Assembly (NCBI GenBank): GCA_029747015.1
Contig: JAKOGI010000424.1
Span: 254,501 to 318,500 of the forward strand
Length of the DNA stretch: 64,000 bases
Direction: 5' to 3'
Source: Carnegiea gigantea
Lineage: Eukaryota > Streptophyta > Magnoliopsida > Caryophyllales > Cactaceae
The position numbers and the translations under genes were made by a program. Below the pieces are notes generated by a model. It worked only from the letters and a program-made list of their open reading frames with translations, did no database searches and was not told the DNA's origin. This document shows, piece by piece, positions 48,374 through 58,685 of the stretch (within the stretch, counting starts at the first letter, position 1; each line of letters opens with the position of its first letter).

Positions 48374-51109
48374 GTATGGAGAAAAAGTTATTAGCGATTA
48401 ATGACTACTAAGAAAAACATTCCCTATGAAATATAATGATTCTTAAAAGTAAAATCATATATGCACCATATATATAGTGTAACTGCCTTTCATAATTAGC
48501 TTATTCTTAGTCCGCGATAAATCTAAATGTTGATATGTGTGTACCAGAGCATGCGCAAGCATATGCATTTGTGCTCATGCATGTGTGTGCATGCGTACCC
48601 CGACAATTTTAAGTATATATGGTGAATGATTGAGACAATGAAGACTACATGGATTTGATTGTTGAGTTGACATATGACAAATTTTCTTGATCCATGTTGT
48701 CAAGAATTCATCACTCCTCATTTTTATTTAGCATTATGCGTCAATTTCTTAATGTTTCCCTTTTTGTTTCTCACTCTCTTTAATTCCAAACCTTTTTTGT
48801 TATTCACGTTTATTTATTTTTAGTTAACAGATACGATCTTAAGGTAGTCTAACACTTCTAAGGAGCTTGATATCATGTTTTATTCTAATGCTTGTCAACC
48901 AAGGGATGGTATTTTGAGATGTTAGGGGAATAAGGAATCCATGTCCTCCATGGGACCATCCCAAGATGGACTACCTTGAACACAAAATGTGGTGCAGACA
49001 TAGAAAAAAAACTCAATCCTCGCGCAATGATGGAGATGAAAATGAAGGGACGTTTTCTATGCCTACCCCCTTTTTAATTTTTTTTTTCCTATTTTTGCAT
49101 AATGTTTGCATTCTCTGACCATCGAGGGTTGTTTTAGAATTTTAATCCTCAAATCATATTGAAAAACCAACCCACAATGCCATCCCACCTACCCATTCCT
49201 TCCTACCCTCTCTTTTTCTCCCCTCCAATTTCTCCCCATCCTTCCTTATCTTTTAGAAGTTCATGAAAGGAGCACTATGAGAACCCAAAAACATCATCTC
49301 TTTTCTCAACGTTCTATGCATCCTAACCAAAGTTAAGATCTCCATCCATTTCCTAGATTACCAGCCCTACACCATAGGTGATCGCAAGATGCAATGGCAT
49401 CTTTCAACTTAGTGCTCCTTCACTCTTTTGCGCTAAAGTAGGGTCAATGACAATGGTAGCACTATAACCTTGCCTATCCCAATTCTCGACCCTCTCTATC
49501 ACACTCTTTCGTTACCAACACACCGTTACTGCCTCCTGATGCAAGATCTTTGAGGACGAAGGCTACTCCACTACACCATAGGGTAAATTCTTTTTTTCTT
49601 TTTTGGGCAATTTTTCTAATTTGTGTAGATTTATTTTACTATTGCATGTTATTGTGTTTTACCATTGGTCAAAAGATAAAATTTTCATTTTAAGAATTGT
49701 GGATTCTATTTGAGGCTTTTTGGTCTAAAATTGTTCTATCAGTTTAACATCCATTTGCAAAAATCAGGGACAACGAGCCAAGAACAAGGTAAGCTTTTTC
49801 CCCGGAAGCAGGAGTGAAGCCATCCTCATACTCGACATGACCCTTTCTTTGGGAAGGGAAGTCTATTGTAGATGATGATATCACTAGCTTTGGTACTTAA
49901 GATTTCAATATATCAGCGACTTCGCTTAAAAAGTGCAAATGCAGTTATTAACAATAGCTTTATTCTGTCCAAAAAGAGAAAAAAGTTTCGATTATCACCT
50001 CAAATTCTATGCGCTATAAAAAAGATAAAGGGACATTATCAACTCCACTTATGCAGAATCTAAGTATTTCTTAAAGAAAATTAGACTAAATAAAGGATGC
50101 TAAGCAATCGACTAGCTATTCTATATTATTAATCTCTAACTCAAAATTTCTGTGCACAAAATGTGACAACTAATAATCATGCTAAGAGAGGTTACAACAG
50201 CAAAGCCAATAAATTCAACGCAAACCTGCCTAAGAGGGTAATGAAATGGGAATCCAAAATCTTGACTTTTGAGGATAAAGATCAAGTTAATAAGAAGAGA
50301 GAGAGTCACCTATTGATGGAGATAAAAACCAAGCAAGAAAAGAATAAGCATTTTATTATCTTACAGCATGGATATGCCTATCATAGCATTATCCATAACT
50401 TTTATTACCTCTTCCTATGTTTCAGATTGTATTTCTTGCATTACCATTTGAAATTTCTTTATAAAATCGATTGGTACATAACAAATCGTAAAAGGATATA
50501 TAATAAAATATACAAGATTTTGTAAATATTAAACAAATATATTAAATGAACTTTAGTGTGATGTGGAACTAAAATTTGGCACATGTATGATGTATTATTT
50601 CAGAACAAAAATATGCTTTATATTTTCAAATATTTATTTTTTATGCAAAAAATTACCGAAATTGATGTATATATTACTCGAATCTATTGGAACCAGTCTC
50701 TTTATGTGCAATCATGTGCGAAAGGATAAGTTTGCCTACATCTAGAAATCTACAAATCCTACAAAAATGGAACCCAAACTGAGAATAGTTGTGACATTCG
50801 AATCTAAATATGTGATAAAACTATCGTATAAATACAAGAAAAATACCAAAAAATACTACCAATATACGAGGAAAATAAGAACGAAACTCTACCCGGATCC
50901 AATTATGCACTTCCAAATGAAATGTATTTGTTCACGCACCAAAATAAATTAAAGATTTTCTGTGATTAAAAAAAGTTCCTAAAATGTTACATATTCAACG
51001 ATACAATAGAGACCCCAGGGGGGAGGGAAGGAGGAGAACAAAGAGCGATGAAATAAAGAACCATGGAAATAGATAAACAAAACAATCTTATACAGTTGGA
51101 AGTTGGAAC
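48374..51109. other. Non-coding stretch upstream of the cyclin gene region
   Basis: I see no supportable gene in 2.7 kb. There is an alternating purine-pyrimidine GCATG/TGTGCATGC stretch at about 48,535-48,600. Open frames at 49,872-50,063 and 50,163-50,525 have Lys/Asn/Ile-rich random-like composition and no recognisable domain. Confidence 0.6.
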
Positions 51110-51112
51110 TTA

Positions 51113-51502
51113 GAGCACTGGCAGTGGTGACATGCAAGGCAGCATGTGGGGCCCGCATGTGACATGCAAGGCAAGGAAATGCTGGCAGTGGGAGGGAAAT
51201 GCGTGGGGCACGCGGGAAGCCTTGCACAGGCGTTCCCACCCCCATTTCTCTCCCTTTTGTCTTTTTGTGATTTTTTTATTATTTATTTTTGTTTTTTTTT
51301 TGAGTTAATGTATAATTTTTAAATAATTCAAAAAAATAAATTGTGTGTTATGAGGTGGGTCCATGATAAATATTTTTATTGGATAATTCAAAAAGAGTTT
51401 CATTTGTTGGAGAAGTGATAGAATATAAGTTCTAAAATTATGAAACTTTTGTTGATGTGATAGGTTAGAGTTTCAAAATCTGAAACTCTACTGGGAATGC
51501 TC
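51113..51502. mobile_element. Harbinger/Tourist-type MITE, 390 bp
   Basis: The ends GAGCACTGGCAGT and, on the minus strand, GAGCATTCCCAGT form inverted repeats flanked by TTA on both sides (51,110-51,112 and 51,503-51,505). TTA duplications and GAGCA-type ends are characteristic of PIF/Harbinger-derived Tourist elements. It lies within about 350 bp of the likely cyclin leader exon, so it may form part of that promoter. Confidence 0.78.
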
Positions 51503-51559
51503 TTAGAAGGGCATCCTCTTAATTAATTTTATTTTATGTTTTTTTAAAGGGCATACGTT

Positions 51560-51775
51560 CCTGCTCTCTCTCTCTCTTTCTGGTAAAGTGCAGCCAGTCC
51601 CAGCTCACACCCAGATAGATAGATCCTCCTCTTTCTCTTTCTTTCTTTCTTTCTGGTGAAGTGTAGCCAGCCCCAGCTCCCAACCAGATAGATAGAGCCT
51701 CCTCTTTCTCTCTCTTTCTGTTGAAGTGTAGCCTGCCCCAGCTCCCAACCAAATAGATAGAGCACCCCCCCTTTT
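51560..51775 (+). repeat. Three tandem copies of a roughly 65-bp pyrimidine-rich unit before the cyclin leader exon
   Basis: Each unit contains a (TC)n or (TTTC)n run, then GGTGAAGTGTAGCCAGCCCC-like sequence, AGCTC and AGATAGATAGA. Units start near 51,567, 51,630 and 51,700. CT-rich repeats are common in plant core promoters and 5' leaders. Open frames on the opposite strand here are by-products of the repeat. Confidence 0.82.
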
Positions 51776-51813
51776 CTCTAATCTTGGTGGGTGTCTTCTC
51801 GGCGCTTGATGCA

Positions 51814-51861
51814 ATGCCGGAGCAAAAACTCCCTCCTGATTTGAGGAATTCTTCTGAACCT
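51814..51861 (+). other. Likely leader exon of the cyclin gene with an upstream ATG
   Basis: A strong 5' splice site, CCT|GTAAGTATT, follows 51,861. The matching acceptor is TTTAATAAATTTCAG ending at 53,963, twelve bases before the cyclin ATG. An ATG at 51,814 opens 16 codons up to the donor and would join in frame with the main coding frame. The true transcription start is unknown, and the exon probably extends left towards 51,780 or into the CT-rich repeats. The splice pair is inferred from consensus only. Confidence 0.55.
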
Positions 51862-53963
51862 GTAAGTATTAATATTCTTTTCACTGAATTCAATCCATTC
51901 CGACGCAGTTATTTATTGTGCGTTTTGGAATGATTTTCTCCTTATTTGGTATACATCTTGGTTTAGATATAGTTGTTAGTTGTCAATTTTTCGTCTAGCC
52001 TTTCCCCTTTTTGAATACGCTATGTTTTGGATATTGCATCGTTGCCTTACTGGGTTGGTTCTTGTGATCTTGAACAGTTAATAAGAAATGGGTATTATTC
52101 ATTTTGTCGGTGTTCAGTTTCCTGAAGTGTTCTATGTGTGATTGTAGCTATGATTTTGTTAGGTTATTCTGTAGTTGATTGAGCTTGCTGACAAATGAGC
52201 TTTAAAATGATTGAATAAGATCTGGAAATGTTGGAAGATTGCGGTTAATTAAAGAAAATTCTCTTTTGTTGGATATGTTAGGGAGTTTGCGAGATTGGGA
52301 CAATGAGAAGACATTTACCTAGAAGTTTCTAGTTCTAACTAAAATGGACAATTTCTGTTTCCTCAGTCCAATATTGCCAGAACCTTATGCAGTTGAGGCT
52401 ACATTTAGAAAACAGTCAGTCAGTCAGAAAAGGAGCTGTGACCTAGTAGCTTCAATCATGGGATTGTGAGGGATTAAGATAGTAGGACAAACATCTTATT
52501 TGTAATTTGAATGGCTCAGTGTCTGAGGGTTCCTGGGTCGTGGTTTCTTTCTGCTTCTTTGTTATTATTTTAGTAGTGCTCACCGGAGGTTAATATCTTG
52601 AAATGTACTCAACTTTCACTCCAGTGTCTGTCAGTCCCTGCCTTCTTGGATCATAGCTAGGCTGACCTTTTTGTTACCTCAATATGTTTTTAGCCTCGCA
52701 TGGTGGTTTGTTTCCTTTTGGGTCGTCTCAATTTTATTTGGTGGCTGATTTTGTATTGGGAGTCAATTTCAATTATTTAGATACCTATAAATCTTTCCTG
52801 CCTTAAGCATCTTCCTCAGGTGCATTGTTTTCATCCTCACTATTCCTACCTTCCTATCAAACCTTTTTATTTAAAGGAGAAAATCCTATCAGTGAACGTT
52901 GTTAGTGAAAATTCGAAATTTAATGATTGGATAATTGATAAAGTCATAGATCTTCTCCATTTTGGAATTGATTTCTGTTCTTTCTGTCCATATACCATAA
53001 TGCATCATCATTGAAGCCATTTATCCAAAGTTTTGCTTCTATGTTAGTGAGAGTGATGCATGTAACCTCAGCCCCTGAAGAAAGTGATATGAAGTTCAGG
53101 AATTAGTTTCCAAACTCTTCTTCTAACAATCTTGATAGGGACTCCAAAAATAACTCCAGTGATTCTTTGCATGGATTTCACTTCTGACGATTGTGTGCTG
53201 TTGAATTCCACTGCCTTATAACATAGAGTTCCTGAAATATAATATCATGAGCAGAAGCTTCTCTGATAACGAACCCTCAGTTCGTTCACCAAAGAAGCTC
53301 TATTTTTTCTGCAAATGTACGGCTTGGGTAACACTTAAAACACAGTTCATCCTGCCACATACTAATATTTTGGAAACAAATGAACTTTAAGTGGCTTATC
53401 TAATAGTCAGCTAACGTACAATCCTTTCACAGTTTAATCCGGAAAAGGCCAATGCAATTAATGACTCGGCTTCCATTTGTTGAAGTATAAAACAGGTGTT
53501 TATTTCCCCTTTATAGAGGGGCAAAAAAAGAAGAAAGAAAAAAGACAAGAAACAAACTGTGAATGAATGTGTTTTTTCGTTGAGTTTGGGCACCTTGAAC
53601 TATGTTATGCTTCATTAGAGGTAATAGAAGTTCGTGAACATTATTATTTTCTTGTCTAGAAATTAGGCGCCTCTAATCGATTGACCATTTCCCTACTTTA
53701 CTGAATGGCAGTATGTATTCTTTCTCTGTGTATTATCTAATCTGTTGGAATGAATGACTGTTATTGAATGATAAGCATCAACTACCTGTTTATATGACAA
53801 TTGCCCTAGCAATTCGCAACTTCACATTAATATGAATACTCTGTGCTAAGTCTGAGAACTTGGTGGCTCACTTGTGATGTTTGATTGCAGTTGTCTAGAG
53901 ATGATGACAATGATCAGTCACCCCTGCCCATCGATACTTATGGTTTCTTTTAATAAATTTCAG
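51862..53963 (+). other. Putative intron in the cyclin 5' leader
   Basis: This 2.1-kb GT-AG intron has the T-rich composition usual for plants. A second good acceptor, TTTGATTGCAG, ends at about 53,889; its use would add a short exon with a stop codon near 53,950, before the main ATG. No transposon or gene is recognised inside it. Long leader introns often raise expression in plants; that is general knowledge, not shown here. Confidence 0.5.
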
Positions 53964-53975
53964 CTGTGTCTGAAG

Positions 53976-56900
53976 ATGGGGGCGCTGGCTCTTGATACTG
54001 AAGATGCAAGCGCCGAGATTTACTGGAAGTTGGGTTTGAAAGAACTACGAAAAGCAGTATTTGGAACACCAAGGTTCTTGTCACTTCTTTCTGCTCCACT
54101 TGAGATTTCTGTGCAGAAAAATGAAATACTGTTGGAAACAGCACAGATTACAGATGTCATATCTGTATTTCATGGTTCAAGAGCACCACCTGTTAGCATA
54201 CAACAATATATTGACCGAATTTTCAAGTATGCAGGCTGCAGTCCGTCGTGCTTCATTGTGGCTTACATCTATGTTGACCGATATCTCCAACAAACAGATT
54301 CTTATTTGACATCCCTCAATGTCCACCGGCTTCTGGTCACTAGTGTAATGGTGGCAACAAAATTTTTTGATGATGCGTAAGTACTACTTTTCAATTGCAT
54401 TTTTGACTCATTCATATGTCTAGGTATTCCTGTTTCCCATGTTGAAGAATTCCTCCAATGCTTGAACCTAAAGTGATGACTACATTTGATAATTGAGATC
54501 CCTCTGCATTGTGGTTGCATTTGATCCTATGATGTGATTGAAGCCTTGTCAGTAAGGTTCCATGGACCCTCAAGGAGGTAGTCATTGCAATTTCTAAAGA
54601 CAACTGTTTTCCAGTTTCGTAGGCAGTATTTCTTTGGCTGAACTTGTTTGCTTTGTTCAACTATATATTAGGATTACATTTAGGAGTTACTAGTTAGGGA
54701 GACTATTAGCTGATGTCTCATAAGGATTATTGCTATCAAGGTTGCTAATTTAATCCCCTGTAATTGGATCGTGTTCTGGCTCTGCTGAATTGGTTATGAA
54801 CTTAGACTCTCGAATTAGAAAAATTCACCTTAGCAAGCACAGATTTCTGTTTCTTTGCAATTTTCGTCGAGTCTAGGGATGATAGCTCATGCTTCAAAAA
54901 TTCATTTTTGGCTGTCCCCAAAATATTTACGTTCCTTTTTTTGGGGGGGGGGGGTACCTTACACTTTGCTTTCACAGCTTAATTTGTTTGAAAGCTTTTG
55001 TTCCAGAAATATGCCTTGGAAAGTGAGCCTCTCTATGCAACAAAGTGAAGATTTTATTGATTCCTCGTAATTCTTTTCATATGAACTGGCGAAGTCGAAC
55101 CTGGAAACATGCAAGTAATGACAAGCAAATCTAATAGAGATCCCTCTTTTCTCTCAACATAATGAACACCACCTAGTCGGTTTCCCGCTTCTGGGGTTTC
55201 ATAGGGGGTAGCCTTTGATGCGGATGAAGAAGAAAGGGAATCTTTCTAATATTAGGAATCTAGCATTTATTTTAATATTTGTAAACTTATCGTATTTTGA
55301 TATTTTTATGTAATCCCTTTCTTCCCTGTTTCTCTCTAAATTTCTCCCTTCTGCCTTTTTTCTCTACCCGATCTCTATCAACTTGGTATCAGAGCAAGTT
55401 CTCGATTCTTAGCCAAACCATATCCCAAATTCCGCTGCCAACTAAACCCAAGGTTTGAAATAATTGGGGGGAAAAAAAAAAAAAATTGTTGTTCAAGCCT
55501 TCGAACTCTCATCCTTGCTTTACACAGCCACCAACCTCATCACAGCCACCATATCCTGGCACAGCTGCCGTCACTCACTGCCTTGCCTCCAACCATATGT
55601 TCTGCTTACTGCAGATTTTTAGCCCCAAAAAGTTTTGTTCTTGACCCCAGGTGGGAAAAAAACAAAAAGAGAAATCAAATCTGCCTGAAAATCATTCTAG
55701 AACTCCAGGTTATTTTCCGATTGCAGCTGTTATTTGTGGCTACATTGGTCATGCTTGTTGCCCTTTTCCATGCTAGACTATGTGCTGATACTGTATGATT
55801 GTTACGGTTGTTTCATCACTTTCATCTACAAGCATGTATGATGATGACGTAGAATTTTCGCTATATGTGATTATTCATCAACAATCATATCCGATAACAA
55901 AGAGGATTCTTTGTGAAGTGTTCTCACTATGTCGATATGTGGAAGAGGTCGTGAGATATAAGTGATCGATTTTCATGCTTGTGTCAAATTTTACTCAAGG
56001 AGAGATGCAAGAAGAGCTTTACATGAACTTCAAGGAAGGTATATGTATGATGATTGCTGTCAATCAGACTTATGGCCCATGCACTCTAGCAACCTTCCTG
56101 GATGTCGAGCTGCTGAAGCTAATCTAGTTACCACAGCTTTGAAATCTAAGAAAACACATGGGGTTGCTTCCTATGATCTTGTGGAAGGTATCCTGGTATT
56201 GCTAGTCCACTTCCACAACCTCGGAGCATTGAGAAAGAGGAAGAAGTTATAACAAAATCTAACTTTACGATGCAAAGCCCTGATTGAGGTACTAAGATTG
56301 GGAAAGAGTCCTCCAACATTGAAATTTTAGTAGCAACTAAACGAAAACTAGAAGAACTCGACAGAAAAATGGAGGAATTACAGAAAGGAACTGTGGAAGA
56401 TTTGCTAGAATTTGCTAAAAGAATGGATGCTAGGTCGAATGAACTTAGAGAATTGCTTAATAAAGTAAGAAGCAAAGACTTGTTGAGTACTAAAACTTAA
56501 ACATACAATGCTGAAAAGGTGCTAGTAGTACCTCGCAAAATAAAAGAAAAAACTTATTGATTCAGTTTTGACAATTCTGTTGGTGGTTACTGATGCTACT
56601 ACAGCAGCTAATAAAGTTACTCCAGCGATAAAAGTTCAAGCAACTTGCAATGCAGAAAGTCGGATTTTGAACAAGAAAATTGAGCATGAAATAACATATG
56701 AGGATGTTTATTGTATTGACTTCATAATCGGTCCCATCTCTTGGTTGTCAAAGACCTGCATCCAATTCTGTAAAGGTTACTTCTCATAAAGAAAACTCGA
56801 AGAATTTTTCTTGTGGCTTTTTCGTGCACATCAGTGTTGGGTTTGTGCTTTGACTTTCTTATTCTAGCTCATTATAGAACTCCAGGACGAGTTTTTTCTA

Positions 56901-58531
56901 ATCAGGGGATAATGATGCAAATGAAGAAGGAAAGGAATCTTGCTAATATTAGGAATCTAGGATTTATTTTAATGTTTCGAAACTTATTGTATTTTGATAT
57001 TTTTATGTAATTTTTGTAGGTTTATTTATAGGCTATTTTAGATAAGTCAAAATAAGGATATTTAGGAGTATTTAGGTAATATTGAGTTTCCTGTTCTATA
57101 TAGGTTTGATTTAGTCCTAGTAGAATTCTAGGTTTATAGACTATTAGAAATAGATGATTTGTCTTAGGTGATTATTATCTGACATACATTATTGAATATT
57201 GATTATTGAATGAATATTGATTTGAATATAGAGATACCAATCCCTTTCTTCGTTGTTTCTATCTAAATTTTTCCCTTCTTCCCTTTTTCTCTACCCCATC
57301 TCATCGGTCTTACCCTACAAGCCTTAGCCGTGGAAGTAGGGAGATCGATTCTCTTCACAATGAGAGCCTCTTGACACATTGTATGCATATTGCATTGTGC
57401 TCTGGCTGGGGTATCAGGACTTGCATTATCTTCTATTGACATGCTGTTGGAAACCTTCTCATCTATCATACAATTGGCTTGTTTTGATCCAGGACCCAAG
57501 ACTATCTTTTGTTGTGGTGTTTGTCCCTTTCTTTTTCTTTTTGGGGGGGGGGGGGGGGGGGTACTACAAGTGCACCATTAACTTAGAGTTCCGGATTATG
57601 TGGAGTTTTTAGGTGTTCTTTTACCTGGCCTGGGAATTATGTGAAGAAATGTATATAGGAGCAGTACACCATTTTAAAATATTTTAAATATTAAGGAAAT
57701 ATATTTTAATAACTGTGAGAATAGCTATCATATTGTGGATCTTGTTGAAACAGGGTATGGGGAGACCCAAATGTAGAAAATGCTAACCTTGACTAGCAAA
57801 GAGGCTAGTTTCAAGAGATACATGAATATATTCTTTGTTTAAAGAAAGTTTAAATCTTGAAAAATAAATGAAACTAGTTAATGCCCAATCATATAAGAGA
57901 GCCAAAGTAGCAAGCCTCAGCAATAAGATGAAGTGCACGCAGAAAGGGGGAGGTGGGCAATTCAATGTAGCTCACGAGCACCACTAATGTGAAAAAATGA
58001 AAGGATCCTGAGCATGTTACTACACTAATTACATTTGGGTATTTAAGCATAAAAAAGCTTGGCATGAACATTGCAATCATCTTTGTGAACATTGTGATCT
58101 TATCTGACATTTGCCAATTCACCAAAACTGTCTTGCGCTGTACTGGAATTCCCTGCTACTTGTTAATGTGATCAGTGTTCACACTAACAAGGCGAATTAC
58201 ATGGAAAACATCCCATTATGTCAACTCTCAGTGAGTTGTCATTGTTACTAATATGATTCTCTTTTTGTGCAGATTTTTTAATAATGCATACTACGCTAGA
58301 GTTGCGGGAGTAAGCACTTCAGAAATGAACAGGTTGGAAATGGCATTACTATTTAGCCTAGATTTTAGACTTCAAGTAAATGTAGAGACGTTTAGGAGAT
58401 ATTGTTTGCAATTGGAGAAAGAAGCCGAAGGATCTCAAATTGGCCGGCCAATCAAATTCAATGCCTGTTGGATTGAAGAGTCTTGGTCAAGAAAGGACAA
58501 CTCTCCACGCAAGTCCCCTGTTGCGAGATGA
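53976..58531 (+). CDS. CYCP3-1: P/U-type cyclin (cyclin-P3-1/CYCU3-1-like), two coding exons
   Basis: The coding sequence is join(53,976-54,376, 58,273-58,531), 660 bases, 219 residues. The splice sites are GC|GTAAGT and TTTTTGTGCAG|A, with codon 134 split 2+1. The cyclin box spans about residues 72-172, with IQQYIDRIFKYAGCSPSCF, LTSLNVHRLLVTSVM, and FFNNAYYARVAGVSTSEMNR at the exon junction. The length matches plant P/U-type cyclins, which bind A-type CDKs and link nutrient or phosphate signals to the cell cycle. Closest in my memory is the Arabidopsis CYCU3-1 (CYCP1;1) group; the rice-style name is cyclin-P3-1. The start is chosen because family members begin MxxLAxDTED. The intron of 3.9 kb hosts an LTR element. 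The frame has no stops or shifts, so it may be functional. Confidence 0.88.
54943..54954 (+). repeat. T-run/G-run tract in the cyclin intron (12 G)
   Basis: Seven T followed by 12 G and GTACC, on the transcribed-sense strand; G-quadruplex potential. Confidence 0.85.
55384..55396 (+). other. Primer-binding site of the intronic LTR element
   Basis: TGGTATCAGAGCA, complementary to initiator tRNA-Met, lies three bases after the left LTR. Confidence 0.82.
55860..56500 (+). pseudogene. RRM-like and coiled-coil coding remnant inside the intronic LTR element
   Basis: One frame up to about 55,962 reads CEVFSLCRYVEEVV; after a stop and frame change it continues at 55,962-56,095 as FHACVKFYSRRDARRAL and LQGRYMYDDCCQSDL. 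This pattern resembles an RRM of the polypyrimidine tract-binding protein type (LxGR-x-IYDGCCQLDI-like end). Further on, 56,330-56,495 in another frame encodes a Lys/Glu/Leu-rich helix (KLEELDRKMEELQKGTVED) likely to form a coiled coil. Stops separate the parts. It could be a captured host gene fragment or a divergent gag; capture is my preferred reading but is inference. Confidence 0.45.
57312..58272 (+). other. Remainder of the cyclin intron
   Basis: No gene is recognised. It contains a 19-G tract at 57,543-57,561 after a T/C-rich run, and ends in the acceptor TTTTTGTGCAG of coding exon 2. Confidence 0.65.
57543..57561 (+). repeat. T-run/G-run tract in the cyclin intron (19 G)
   Basis: A T-rich run is followed by 19 G and GTACTAC, similar to the tract at 54,943-54,954. 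Confidence 0.85.
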
Positions 58532-58659
58532 CCAAATTGGGCACTCTCTGATTCTGCTTGTATCAGTGGAACGATTTTCTTTTCTTTATTTCTTTTGGGG
58601 CATGTCTGTTTTCTTTCCCTATGAAGGCTTCTTTTCTTTTTTTTGGGTTTTTTTTTTTT

Positions 58660-58676
58660 GGGGGGGGGGGGGGGGG
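58660..58676 (+). repeat. T-run/G-run tract in the probable cyclin 3' UTR (17 G)
   Basis: Twelve T followed by 17 G, about 130 bases after the stop codon. It may form a G-quadruplex in the mRNA 3' UTR if transcription extends this far. Confidence 0.85.
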
Positions 58677-58685
58677 AGCGGCTTG

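Larger units (their letters stand above)
55216..57306 (+). mobile_element. Small LTR retroelement inside the cyclin intron
   Basis: A left LTR (55,216-55,380) and right LTR (56,913-57,306) share TGATGC starts and CCCTTTCTTC...CTCTACCC ends; the left copy lacks about 230 bp from its middle. A TGGTATCAGAGCA primer-binding site lies at 55,384-55,396 and an ATCAGGGGATAA polypurine tract at 56,901-56,912. Flanks GCCTT (55,211-55,215) and GTCTT (57,307-57,311) match at four of five bases. Internal length is only 1.5 kb, with no protease, integrase or reverse transcriptase visible, so it depends on other elements. It lies in the same direction as the cyclin gene. Confidence 0.72.

Noticed and set aside
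50163..50525. 120-residue open frame in the region upstream of the cyclin
   Set aside because: Lys/Asn/Tyr-rich, no recognisable domain, no splice or codon-use support; looks like chance in AT-rich DNA.
51560..51775. Regularly spaced repeats as a CRISPR-like array
   Set aside because: Only three tandem, diverged units without unique spacers, in a plant genome.
51534..51893. Open frames with repeated GSWG/YTSP-like units on the minus strand
   Set aside because: They are produced by the three tandem CT-rich units on the opposite strand of the cyclin leader.
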